Both the position numbers and the translations under genes were made by a program. The notes beneath the pieces were generated by a model. That model ran no database searches and was not told the DNA's origin. It worked only from the letters and a program-made list of their open reading frames with translations. 64,000 nucleotides of DNA, from positions 2,771,794 through 2,835,793 of the forward strand of contig NZ_LOJP01000001.1 of NCBI RefSeq assembly GCF_001553785.1, in the 5' to 3' direction. Within the stretch, counting starts at the first letter, position 1. Each line of letters begins with the position of its first letter. This stretch comes from Actinoplanes sp. TFC3 (lineage in GTDB: Bacteria; Actinomycetota; Actinomycetes; Mycobacteriales; Micromonosporaceae). Below, piece after piece: positions 35,054-42,872 of this stretch.

Positions 35054-35159
35054 CACTGTCCTCCCCTCGGCATACCGAGAGCTACCCGCGAGGCGCCAAG
35101 ACAAACGCCACCCGGCGCGCCTGACCCGGCCGCGCCCGTCGATCAGGCAAGATCTCCAG

Positions 35160-35810
35160 GTGCACCTGGATGACGATCTCGACACCTCGATCCTCACGCC
35201 GCGTCAGCGGTCCGTCCTGACGGTCATCCGCGACTGGGCGAACCGATACGGTTACTCACCGTCCACCCGCGAGATCGGTGACGCGATCGGGTTGGCCTCC
35301 ACGTCCTCGGTGAGCCGGCATCTGCGGGTTCTGGAGGACCTTGGTTTCCTGCGGCGCGGACGATCGGTGACGCGCCCTGTGGACGTACGGACATTTCTTG
35401 ATTCGGACAATGCTCCCCGGGCCGATCCCTCCACGGTGAGCGTGCCCCTGGTCGGCAGCATCGCCGCCGGCGCCCCGATCCTGGCCGAGGAGACCTCCGA
35501 GGAGGTGCTGACCGTCTCGCGTGACCTGGTCGGACGCGGCAGCGGCACCCTGTTCAGCCTGCGCGTGCAGGGCGATTCGATGGTCGACGCGGCGATCTGC
35601 GACGGCGACATCGTGGTCGTGCGCCAGCAGCCGGACGCCTGCAACGGCGACATCGTGGCCGCCATGATCGACGAGGAAGCCACCGTCAAGGTGTTCCAGC
35701 GCCGCCGCGGTCATGTGCTGCTGGAGCCGCGCAACGCCGCCTACGAGCCCCTCGACGGCGACCGGGCTGTGATTCTCGGCAAAGTCGTGTCCGTGCTGAG
35801 GCGTATTTAA
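35160..35810 (+). CDS. lexA: LexA repressor (or LexA paralogue)
   Basis: SOS repressor of 216 residues. Winged helix: LTPRQRSVLTVIRDWANRYG with SPSTREIGDAIGLASTSSVSRHL. Self-cleavage site Ala103-Gly104 in SIAAGAPIL, nucleophile Ser140 in QGDSMVDA, and Lys177 in EEATVKVFQ, so it is competent for RecA-stimulated autocleavage. The GTG at 35160 has only a weak AGG before it. No convincing TCGAAC-N4-GTTCGA box is visible upstream, which is unusual because lexA is normally self-regulated; a second lexA elsewhere in the genome is possible. Confidence 0.88.
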   Translation: MHLDDDLDTSILTPRQRSVLTVIRDWANRYGYSPSTREIGDAIGLASTSSVSRHLRVLEDLGFLRRGRSVTRPVDVRTFLDSDNAPRADPSTVSVPLVGSIAAGAPILAEETSEEVLTVSRDLVGRGSGTLFSLRVQGDSMVDAAICDGDIVVVRQQPDACNGDIVAAMIDEEATVKVFQRRRGHVLLEPRNAAYEPLDGDRAVILGKVVSVLRRI

Positions 35811-35839
35811 GGGCGCGGGGTGCACGGCTTGCATACGGT

Positions 35840-36535
35840 ATGGCGGTGACTTCCGAGCAGTCCCGAGACTCAGGGCAGATCACCCGGTGGGCGCGGCCCA
35901 CGGAACCGGGGATCTTCCCGGAGCAGCCCGACGAGTTGACCCACTTCATGATGGTCTACAAGTTCGGGCTCGCCGAGATCGAGACGAAAATCAAGATCCT
36001 GGCCGAGGAGTTGGCGCACAAGGGCCGGGGCAACCCCATCGAACATGTCAGCCCGCGCCTCAAGACCCCGGTCAGCATCGCGGCCAAGGCCCGGCGCATC
36101 GAATGCCCGCTGACCTTCGACGACCTGCGCTCGCGCATCCGCGACATCGCCGGCATCCGCATCGTGTGCAGCTTCGTCTCGGACGTGTACACGGTCGCCG
36201 ACATGCTCACCCGCCAGCCCGACGTCAACCTCGTGCTGACCAAGGACTACATCGACAAGCCCAAGACGAACGGTTACCGCAGCCTGCACCTGATCGTGGA
36301 GATTCCGGTGTTCCTGTCCGACCGGGTGGTCGCGGTGCCGGTCGAGGTGCAGCTACGCACGGTGGCCATGGACTTCTGGGCCAGCCTCGAACACAAGATC
36401 TACTACAAGTACGACCCGGACATTCCGCCCGCCCTGCGCGATGAACGGCCGGCCGCTGCCGAGGACGCCGCCCGCCTCGACAAGCGCATGGAACGGCTGC
36501 ACCACGAGATCCACGGACCCAGACCTCAGCCCTGA
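35840..36535 (+). CDS. Small alarmone synthetase (RelA/SpoT synthetase domain)
   Basis: (p)ppGpp synthetase of 231 residues that transfers pyrophosphate from ATP to GDP/GTP. Synthetase-only: DIAGIRIVCSFVSDVYTVAD, the G-loop KPKTNGYRSLHLIVEIP, and VEVQLRTVAMDFWASLEHKI with YYKYD. There is no hydrolase (HD) domain and no TGS/ACT regulatory tail, so it belongs to the YjbM/RelP-like small synthetases, usually induced at the transcriptional level under envelope or other stress. It starts 29 bp after lexA on the same strand and may be co-transcribed with it, which would tie alarmone production to DNA damage. Confidence 0.9.
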   Translation: MAVTSEQSRDSGQITRWARPTEPGIFPEQPDELTHFMMVYKFGLAEIETKIKILAEELAHKGRGNPIEHVSPRLKTPVSIAAKARRIECPLTFDDLRSRIRDIAGIRIVCSFVSDVYTVADMLTRQPDVNLVLTKDYIDKPKTNGYRSLHLIVEIPVFLSDRVVAVPVEVQLRTVAMDFWASLEHKIYYKYDPDIPPALRDERPAAAEDAARLDKRMERLHHEIHGPRPQP

Positions 36536-36903
36536 AGCTCGGCGGCCATCGCCGCACACACGGGCTCGACCTGCGCAAACGTCTCCCGGATCCGCTGCAG
36601 AGCCGGTCCGGGTTCAGCCAACTGCCCGGCGCGCGCCGCGTCCTCGATCCCGGCGAACAACTCACTCATGGCCAGCGCCCCGATGTTCGTGGCCGACCCT
36701 TTCAGAGCATGAGCCTGATCTCGTACGGCCACCACATCGCCGGCCTCCCACGCCACCGCCAACTGCTCCATCCCCGGCGGAGTCTTCTTCACGTACGACC
36801 CGAGCACCCGGGCCAGCAGAGCGCGCTCGGACTCCCCCGGCTGCGGCCCGGTGATCTCCTCGAGGCGGGCCTGGATGCCGGCACGGTGGTCGTCGCTGCT
36901 CAC
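36526..36903 (-). CDS. HPt (histidine phosphotransfer) protein
   Basis: Free-standing HPt of 125 residues; phosphorylatable His65 in DQAHALKGSATNIGA, with the usual four-helix pattern around it. It shuttles phosphate between a hybrid kinase and a receiver. Its start overlaps the stop of the receiver gene upstream by 4 bp (ATGA), so the two are translationally coupled. The 3' end overlaps the alarmone synthetase by 10 bp in a tail-to-tail arrangement. Confidence 0.88.
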   Translation of the reverse strand: MSSDDHRAGIQARLEEITGPQPGESERALLARVLGSYVKKTPPGMEQLAVAWEAGDVVAVRDQAHALKGSATNIGALAMSELFAGIEDAARAGQLAEPGPALQRIRETFAQVEPVCAAMAAELQG

Positions 36904-37316
36904 CAGTCGTCGTCCGGCACCGGGGTGGCGCGGGGCAGCAGGCTGCGCAATGTGCTGGCGAGTACGTTCGGGTTCACCGGCTTCTCCAGATAAGGAGCAT
37001 CCGGTTGCACAAGCCCCGACGACAACGCGACGTGCCGCGGGATGCCGCTGGCGTAGACGACCTTGATGCGCGGGTAGGCGGTGGCCACCCAGTGCCCGAG
37101 TGACCCGGGCACCTCCCCCGGCAGCGAGAGATCAGCGATCAGAATGTTGATCCGCCCGGACCGCTCCTGACAGATGGTGCGGGCGGTCCGGGTGTCCGGA
37201 GCCGTCAGCACCTGAAAGCCCCGCCCATCGAGCGCATGGGCCATGATGTCCCGGACATCCTCATCATCCTCGACGACGAGCACCACCGGAAGCGAAAGCC
37301 CCGAAACGTCACTCAT
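36900..37316 (-). CDS. Single-domain response regulator coupled to HPt
   Basis: Receiver of 138 residues with acidic pocket EDDED (16-20), phospho-Asp62 in LIADLSLPG, Ser/Ala switch in VVYASGIPRH and Lys in YLEKPVNPN. No output domain. With the HPt gene just downstream it makes a two-gene phosphorelay cassette that lacks its own kinase; the donor must be encoded elsewhere. Confidence 0.9.
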   Translation of the reverse strand: MSDVSGLSLPVVLVVEDDEDVRDIMAHALDGRGFQVLTAPDTRTARTICQERSGRINILIADLSLPGEVPGSLGHWVATAYPRIKVVYASGIPRHVALSSGLVQPDAPYLEKPVNPNVLASTLRSLLPRATPVPDDDW

Positions 37317-37435
37317 ATCCCATACCCCCCAACCAAGGCTAGACCAAACCCCCGGCTGGCGGGCCGCATCGCCCCTTTAGCCCGCTCAGCGCCTTGCTGC
37401 AACACCCTCAGCGCCGGATGTCGGTGCGGCGGCGC

Positions 37436-39349
37436 TCACACCTCGATGTGCGACCCCATGATCACCGTACGATCGCGCGGCAGCCGGAAATACTCAGCCG
37501 CATCAGCAGTGATGTAGGACGTAGCCACGAACAAGTGCTTGCGCCACACCGCCATCGTCGGTTCCGTGCCCAGCCTGAGCTCGATTTTGGACAGGAAGTA
37601 CGACGCCTGCTCCAGGTCCAGGTCGCCCTCCGTGGTGTCAGGGTGGAGTTGACGCAGCGCTGCCAGCACGTCCGGCGTCTCCATGTAGCCGAAGCGGGCG
37701 ATCACATGGACGATGCCGTCGTCGGCGTAGCCCAGGTCGTCGACCACAATGCGGTCCTCGGCCGGGATGCGGGGGACGGTTTCGGTTTGCAGGGACATGA
37801 TGATGACGTGTTCGTGGCGGACGTGGTTGTGTTCGACGTTGGCACGCATGGCCAACGGTGCCGTCAGTTTGCCGCGGTTGAGGAACACCGAGGTGCCCGG
37901 CACCGTGCTGGTGGGCAGGCGGTGGGTGCGCAGGTCCTCGATGAACCCCGGCAGCGAGCCTTCACGCCGTTCGCGTTCGGCGGTCACGATCTGCCGGCCG
38001 CGCTGCCACGTTGTCATGAGCGTGAAGGCGGTGAGCGCGATCAGCAGCGGCAGCCAAGCCCCGTGCGCCAGCTTGGTGAGGTTGGCCGCGACGAACAGCA
38101 GGTCCACGGCCAGCAGGATCGCGGCCCCGGCGCCCATCAGCCACAGCGGAGCCTTCCAGCGCTGGTGAGCGACGTAGAAGAACAGCAGCGTGGTGATGGT
38201 GATCGTGCCCGTCACGGCCATCCCGAACGCATAGGCCAGCGCCGCCGAGCTGCGGAAGGCGAAGACGAGAGTCAGGACCGAGACCATCAGGAGCCAATTG
38301 ATCCACGGTACGTAGATCTGGCCGATCGACGACTCGGAGGTGTGCGCAATCCGCAGTCGCGGCAGGTAACCGAGCTGCGCGGCCTGCGACGCCACCGAGT
38401 ATGCCCCGGTGATCACCGCCTGCGACGCGATCACGGTCGCCGCGGTGGCCAGCAAGACCAACGGCAACCGCCCCCACCCCGGTACGAGCAGGAAGAACGG
38501 GCTGCTCACATGGGCCGGGTTCTGCAGCACCAGGGCACCCTGGCCGAAGTAGCTCAGCGTGCACGCGGGCAGCACCAGCAGCAGCCAGCCCCTGACGATC
38601 GAGCCGCGCCCGAAGTGGCCCATGTCGGCGTACAGGGCTTCGGCGCCGGTGACCGAGAGCACGATCGCGGCCAGGGCGAAGAACGCGATGCCGAAATGCC
38701 CGGACAGAAAGCTGAGCGCGTACGTGGGGGACAGCGCCTTGAGAATTGCCGGGTGCGCGATGATGCCGCCGATGCCGGCCGCCCCGATCACCGCGAACCA
38801 GCAGATCATCACCGGGCCGAAAACCCGGCCGACGGCGGCCGTTCCGCGCCGCTGCACCAGGAAGAGCGCGACGATGATGACCGCGGTGATGGGGACGACG
38901 GCCTCCCCCAGCGACGGCTGCACGACCTTGAGGCCCTCGACCGCTGACAGCACCGAGATGGCCGGGGTGATCATGCTGTCGCCGAAGAACAGCGACGCCC
39001 CGAAGATCCCCAGCGCGGCCAGCACCAGGGCGGCCTTTCGGCCCCGGCGTTCGGCGCTGCCGCGCAGCAGGGCGATCAGGGCCATGATGCCGCCCTCGCC
39101 GTGGTTGTCGACGCGCGTGGCCAGCAGCACATAGGTCACGGTCACGATGATCATCACCGACCAGAAGATCAGGGACACCACGCCGTACACGTTGGCGTCA
39201 CTGACCGGGACCGGGTGCGGATCGTCGGGATTGAACACCGTCTGCAAGGTGTAGATCGGGCTGGTGCCGATGTCGCCGAACACCACACCGAGCGCCCCGA
39301 CCACCACGGCGAGCCGTGCGCTGTCCCCTGCATGCTGCCGACTCGTCAC
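37436..39349 (-). CDS. kup: Potassium uptake protein Kup
   Basis: Proton-coupled potassium importer of about 637 residues with 12 transmembrane helices in the first ~430 residues and a cytoplasmic C-terminal domain. Signature sequences: VVVGALGVVFGDIGTSPIYT at the first helix, GEGGIMALIALL, and TGAEALYADMGHFG. GTG 39349 with GGAGGG upstream is preferred; the frame continues upstream for 20 codons with no family resemblance. The Kdp system 3 kb away is the high-affinity counterpart, so two K+ uptake routes sit in one region. Confidence 0.93.
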   Translation of the reverse strand: MTSRQHAGDSARLAVVVGALGVVFGDIGTSPIYTLQTVFNPDDPHPVPVSDANVYGVVSLIFWSVMIIVTVTYVLLATRVDNHGEGGIMALIALLRGSAERRGRKAALVLAALGIFGASLFFGDSMITPAISVLSAVEGLKVVQPSLGEAVVPITAVIIVALFLVQRRGTAAVGRVFGPVMICWFAVIGAAGIGGIIAHPAILKALSPTYALSFLSGHFGIAFFALAAIVLSVTGAEALYADMGHFGRGSIVRGWLLLVLPACTLSYFGQGALVLQNPAHVSSPFFLLVPGWGRLPLVLLATAATVIASQAVITGAYSVASQAAQLGYLPRLRIAHTSESSIGQIYVPWINWLLMVSVLTLVFAFRSSAALAYAFGMAVTGTITITTLLFFYVAHQRWKAPLWLMGAGAAILLAVDLLFVAANLTKLAHGAWLPLLIALTAFTLMTTWQRGRQIVTAERERREGSLPGFIEDLRTHRLPTSTVPGTSVFLNRGKLTAPLAMRANVEHNHVRHEHVIIMSLQTETVPRIPAEDRIVVDDLGYADDGIVHVIARFGYMETPDVLAALRQLHPDTTEGDLDLEQASYFLSKIELRLGTEPTMAVWRKHLFVATSYITADAAEYFRLPRDRTVIMGSHIEV

Positions 39350-39732
39350 AGATGTCCCTCCGCTGCCCGAGCGCGACACTACGCCGCCGTGATCTACTCC
39401 GCCCGGCAATCACTCTGAGTCAGCGCACGGCTACCAGCACCGTGTCGTCGCCGGTATGGCTCCCCTACCCACCGCCCATCCCGTTTCGTCCGAGTTTGCT
39501 GTTTGCCCACCGGACCCGCCGCAGGCTGGCTATGGTTCTCGTGATCGGCCCATCCAAGGTCGCATCAGGACCCGCCGCCTTCGAGGTCTCAGTCCGTCGC
39601 GCGGGCCTTATTCCTTCGTCTTCTCGCCGTCCCGGCATGACACTGCCCTGACCGGGGACAGCGCCTCCGGGCGGCGCGCCGCGCCCGTGGATCGCGGGCG
39701 CGCAGCATCGTCCTCATGCCAGGGAGTTCCAC
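39350..39732. other. Intergenic region between kup and ferritin-like gene
   Basis: About 380 bp carrying divergent promoters. I looked for the c-di-AMP (ydaO-type) riboswitch that controls some kup genes and did not see its conserved elements. No gene is visible. Confidence 0.45.
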
Positions 39733-40683
39733 GTGTTCGGAAAGAAACTCGTCAAAGAGATGATCGGCCGCAGTGCGGAGAACGCGACCGACCGGCGCCG
39801 GTTCCTGCAGAGTGCCGGAGCCGTCGGGCTCGGCGTCGTCGGCGCCGGCCTGCTCAGCGGCGGCGCGTCCGCCGCGCCTGACGAAAGCCTTGCGGCGCAG
39901 GAAGAGGCCGCTGTCACCGCCGCGCCGAGCGACGGCGCGGTGCTCAACTTCGCCTTGAACCTGGAATACCTCGAGGCGGAGTTCTACCTGCACGCCGTCA
40001 ACGGCGAGGGCCTGGCCAGCACCTTCACCTCCGGCAAGGGAACCCTCGGCGGGGTGACCGGCGGACGCAAGGTCACCTTCGAAACGGCGGCGGTCCGCCA
40101 GTACGCGCAGGAAATCGCCAACGATGAACGCGCCCACGTGAACTTCCTGCGCGGGGCGCTGGGCAGCGCCGCGGTGGCTCGCCCGGCCATCAACATCCGA
40201 GACAGCTTCACGGCCGCCGCGCGAGCCGCCAAGCTCATCGGCGCGAACGACACCTTCGACCCGTACGCCAATGAGAACAACTTCCTGCTGGCGGCGTACC
40301 TGTTCGAGGACGTCGGCGTCACCGCGTACAAGGGTGCCGCGCCGCTGATCAGCAACAAGACGTACCTGGAAGCAGCGGCCGGCATCCTCGCCGTGGAGGC
40401 CTACCACGCTGCGACGATCCGCACGTCGCTGTTCGAGAAGGGCCTGAGCGAGCAGGTGCAGAAGCTCTCCGACGCCCGCAACGCCCTCGACGGTGCGGCC
40501 AACGACGACCAGGGCCTGATGATCAACGACCGGGCGAACATCAACCCCACGAACAAGAGCGGCATTGCCTTCAGCCGTACGCCCGGACGGGTCCTCAACA
40601 TCGTCTACCTGAACCCGGGCAAGGTCAGCAAGGGCGGCTTCTACCCCAAGGGTGTCAACGGCTCCGTCCGCGTCAGCGGCTGA
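39733..40683 (+). CDS. Tat-exported ferritin-like (DUF4439/Ferritin_2) protein
   Basis: Exported protein of 316 residues. The twin-arginine signal (TDRRRFLQSAGAVGLGVVGA, cleavage near GGASA) precedes a ferritin-like four-helix domain: LNFALNLEYLEAEFYLHAVN, EIANDERAHVNFLRGALG and AAGILAVEAYHAATIRT supply the Glu and ExxH-type ligands of a di-iron site. Related proteins are called desiccation-related in plants and are common in actinobacteria. Export by Tat suggests the metal is loaded before secretion. A strong terminator follows. Confidence 0.88.
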   Translation: MFGKKLVKEMIGRSAENATDRRRFLQSAGAVGLGVVGAGLLSGGASAAPDESLAAQEEAAVTAAPSDGAVLNFALNLEYLEAEFYLHAVNGEGLASTFTSGKGTLGGVTGGRKVTFETAAVRQYAQEIANDERAHVNFLRGALGSAAVARPAINIRDSFTAAARAAKLIGANDTFDPYANENNFLLAAYLFEDVGVTAYKGAAPLISNKTYLEAAAGILAVEAYHAATIRTSLFEKGLSEQVQKLSDARNALDGAANDDQGLMINDRANINPTNKSGIAFSRTPGRVLNIVYLNPGKVSKGGFYPKGVNGSVRVSG

Positions 40684-40696
40684 TCCGAGTCTGGCC

Positions 40697-40726
40697 GAGG
40701 TCCGCCCCGACACCGGGGCGGACCTC
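40697..40726 (+). terminator. Terminator after the ferritin-like gene
   Basis: Perfect 12-bp stem GAGGTCCGCCCC / GGGGCGGACCTC with a 6-base loop, 13 bp past the stop. It lies just before the mntH start, so mntH must have its own promoter nearby or read through. Confidence 0.75.
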
Positions 40727-40751
40727 ACTCGTATTGAAGGGGGCCTCGCCC

Positions 40752-42023
40752 GTGACCCAACTCTCCGAACAGCCCCGCGTGGCCGGAGCCGGCGTCGCCA
40801 CCGGGCGCAAGACCCGGCTCGTCACCGCCTTGGGACCCGCGTTCGTCGCAGCGATCGCCTATCTCGATCCCGGCAACTTCGCCACCAACTTCGCCGGCGG
40901 CTCCAGCACCGGATACCGCCTGGTGTGGGTGATGGTGCTGGCAAACCTGGTGGCGATGCCCATCCAGTACCTGTCGGCCAAACTGGGCGTGGTCACCGGA
41001 CGCAGCCTGCCCCAGCTGTGTCACGAGACGATGACCCGCCGCGCCCGTTGGCTCATGTGGGTCCAGGCGGAAGTCGTCGCCATGGCCACCGACCTTGCCG
41101 AGTTCGTCGGGGCAGCCATCGGGTTGAACCTGTTGTTCGGCATGCCGCTGCCGGTGGCGGCCGTGGTCACCGCGGTGCTCTCGTTCACCGTCCTGGCCTT
41201 CCAGCGCCGCGGGCACCGGCCCTTCGAGGTGGCCATCGGGTTCCTGCTGGCCCTGATCTGCGCCGGTTTCCTGTACCTGACGCTGCGCATCCCGCCCTCC
41301 GGCTCCGGCGTCCTGACCGGGCTGGTGCCCAGCATCGGCGGCTCGGACACCCTGCTGCTCGCCGTCGGCATCATCGGGGCAACCGTCATGCCGCACGCCA
41401 TCTACTTGCACTCCGGCCTGATGAGCAAGCGAGCTGCCGCGGCCGGCGCCGGCGATCCGGCGCAGCTGCTGCGCTACACCCGAGCCGACATCGGCATCGC
41501 GATGAGCATCGCGGGGCTGGTCAACCTCAGCATGCTGGCAATCGCGGCAAAATTGTTCCATCAGGGGCCTGGGACACCTGCGATCGCCCTGCAAGCCGTG
41601 CACAGCCGGCTCGCCGAGACCGTCGGGGGCAGCGTCGCACTGGCATTCGCCGCAGCCCTGCTGGCGTCCGGCATCTCCTCCTCCAGCGTGGGCACCGCCG
41701 CGGGCCAGATCATCATGGATGGCTTCCTGCGGCTGCACATCCCGGTGTGGCTGCGCCGCGCCGTCACCATGAGCCCAGCCGTGATCCTGCTGGTGTGCGG
41801 CGCCGACCCGACCAAGGCCCTGGTCCTGAGCCAGGTGACGCTGTCGTTCGGCATCCCGTTCGCCCTCGGCGCGCTGCTGTGGCTGACCAGCCGGCGCGAC
41901 ATCATGGGCCCGTACGTCAACACCACCGCCACCAAAGCCGGCATGGCGATTGTCGTAGCCGTGCTCGGCGGCCTGAACATTCTGCTACTGGCGCAGCAGT
42001 CGTTGTCCTGGCTGGGCTTCTGA
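40752..42023 (+). CDS. mntH: NRAMP-family Mn2+/Fe2+ transporter (MntH)
   Basis: Proton-coupled divalent metal importer of 423 residues, about 11 helices. The metal-site motifs are intact: DPGNFATN in helix 1 and MPHAIYLHS in helix 6. GTG 40752 has GAAGGGGG upstream; an in-frame TTG at 40734 is less likely. It comes just after the ferritin-like gene, separated by a terminator; together they suggest manganese or iron economy. No MntR or DtxR box was recognised. A short inverted repeat follows the stop (42026-42041). Confidence 0.92.
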   Translation: MTQLSEQPRVAGAGVATGRKTRLVTALGPAFVAAIAYLDPGNFATNFAGGSSTGYRLVWVMVLANLVAMPIQYLSAKLGVVTGRSLPQLCHETMTRRARWLMWVQAEVVAMATDLAEFVGAAIGLNLLFGMPLPVAAVVTAVLSFTVLAFQRRGHRPFEVAIGFLLALICAGFLYLTLRIPPSGSGVLTGLVPSIGGSDTLLLAVGIIGATVMPHAIYLHSGLMSKRAAAAGAGDPAQLLRYTRADIGIAMSIAGLVNLSMLAIAAKLFHQGPGTPAIALQAVHSRLAETVGGSVALAFAAALLASGISSSSVGTAAGQIIMDGFLRLHIPVWLRRAVTMSPAVILLVCGADPTKALVLSQVTLSFGIPFALGALLWLTSRRDIMGPYVNTTATKAGMAIVVAVLGGLNILLLAQQSLSWLGF

Positions 42024-42194
42024 GCCGGCACACCGGTGCCGCCACGGTGGTGTACTCGAGGACCTGGCCGCCCCGAAAGCATGCGATCGCCGCAGCGTTC
42101 GAGATGCGCGGCCGCTGAGTTCTCCGGCCATCGAAACTCCTCGTCCACCGACTTCGTCCCCCGGTGGGCAGGTCACAGGCCCGTCCGCCGGCGT

Positions 42195-42872
42195 TCAGGG
42201 CCGGTATCGGTAGCCCATTCCCGGTTCGGTGAGCAGGTGCCGGGGGTGGGCCGGGTCCGCTTCGAGTTTGCGGCGCAGGCGGGCCATGTACTGGCGCAGG
42301 TAGTTGGTTTCGGTGGAGTACTGCGGGCCCCACACATCGTGCAGCAGCGTGCGCTGGCTGAGCAATTTGCCGGGGTGGCGGGTGAGGTGTTCGAGCAGTT
42401 GCCACTCGGTCGGGGTGAGCCGGACCGGTGGCGGCGGACCAGTGATCGTATGGGTACCCAGGTCTATGGTGTGCTCGCCGATCGTCACGGTGGCCGCGGT
42501 GTCTTCGCTGGGCTGGCTGCGCCGGGTGACCGCGCGGATGCGGGCGAGCAGCTCGTCGATGCCGAACGGCTTGGTGATGTAGTCGTCGGCTCCGGCGTCG
42601 AGGGCCTCCACCTTGTCCTGACTCTCGGTACGCCCGGACAGCACGATGATCGGGATCGCCGTCCAGCCGCGCAGCCCGCGGATCACCTCGGCTCCGGGCA
42701 GGTCGGGCAGGCCGAGGTCGAGCACGACCAGGTCGGGGTGAAAGTTCGCGGCGGCCTGCAGGGCTGAGGTGCCGTCCGCGGCGGTATCGACCTCGTAGTG
42801 GCGGGCACGCAGGTTGATCCGCAGCGCCCTGACGATCTGCGGCTCGTCGTCGACCACCAGGATGCGGGTCAC
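42195..42872 (-). CDS. kdpE: KdpE response regulator
   Basis: OmpR/PhoB-type regulator of 225 residues. Receiver with phospho-Asp52 in VVLDLGLPDLPG and Lys in DYITKPF; winged-helix DNA-binding domain with RLTPTEWQLLEHLTRHPGK and ETNYLRQYMARLRRKLEADP. It activates the kdp operon when phosphorylated by KdpD under K+ limitation. Its start overlaps the kdpD stop by 4 bp (ATGA). Last gene of the operon. Confidence 0.95.
   Translation of the reverse strand: MTRILVVDDEPQIVRALRINLRARHYEVDTAADGTSALQAAANFHPDLVVLDLGLPDLPGAEVIRGLRGWTAIPIIVLSGRTESQDKVEALDAGADDYITKPFGIDELLARIRAVTRRSQPSEDTAATVTIGEHTIDLGTHTITGPPPPVRLTPTEWQLLEHLTRHPGKLLSQRTLLHDVWGPQYSTETNYLRQYMARLRRKLEADPAHPRHLLTEPGMGYRYRP

Noticed and set aside
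39350..39732. Possible c-di-AMP riboswitch upstream of kup
   Set aside because: Looked for conserved ydaO-type elements on the minus strand and found none.
42026..42041. CGGCAC-ACCG-GTGCCG hairpin after mntH as a terminator
   Set aside because: Only a 6-bp stem and no T run; too weak to list as a terminator.
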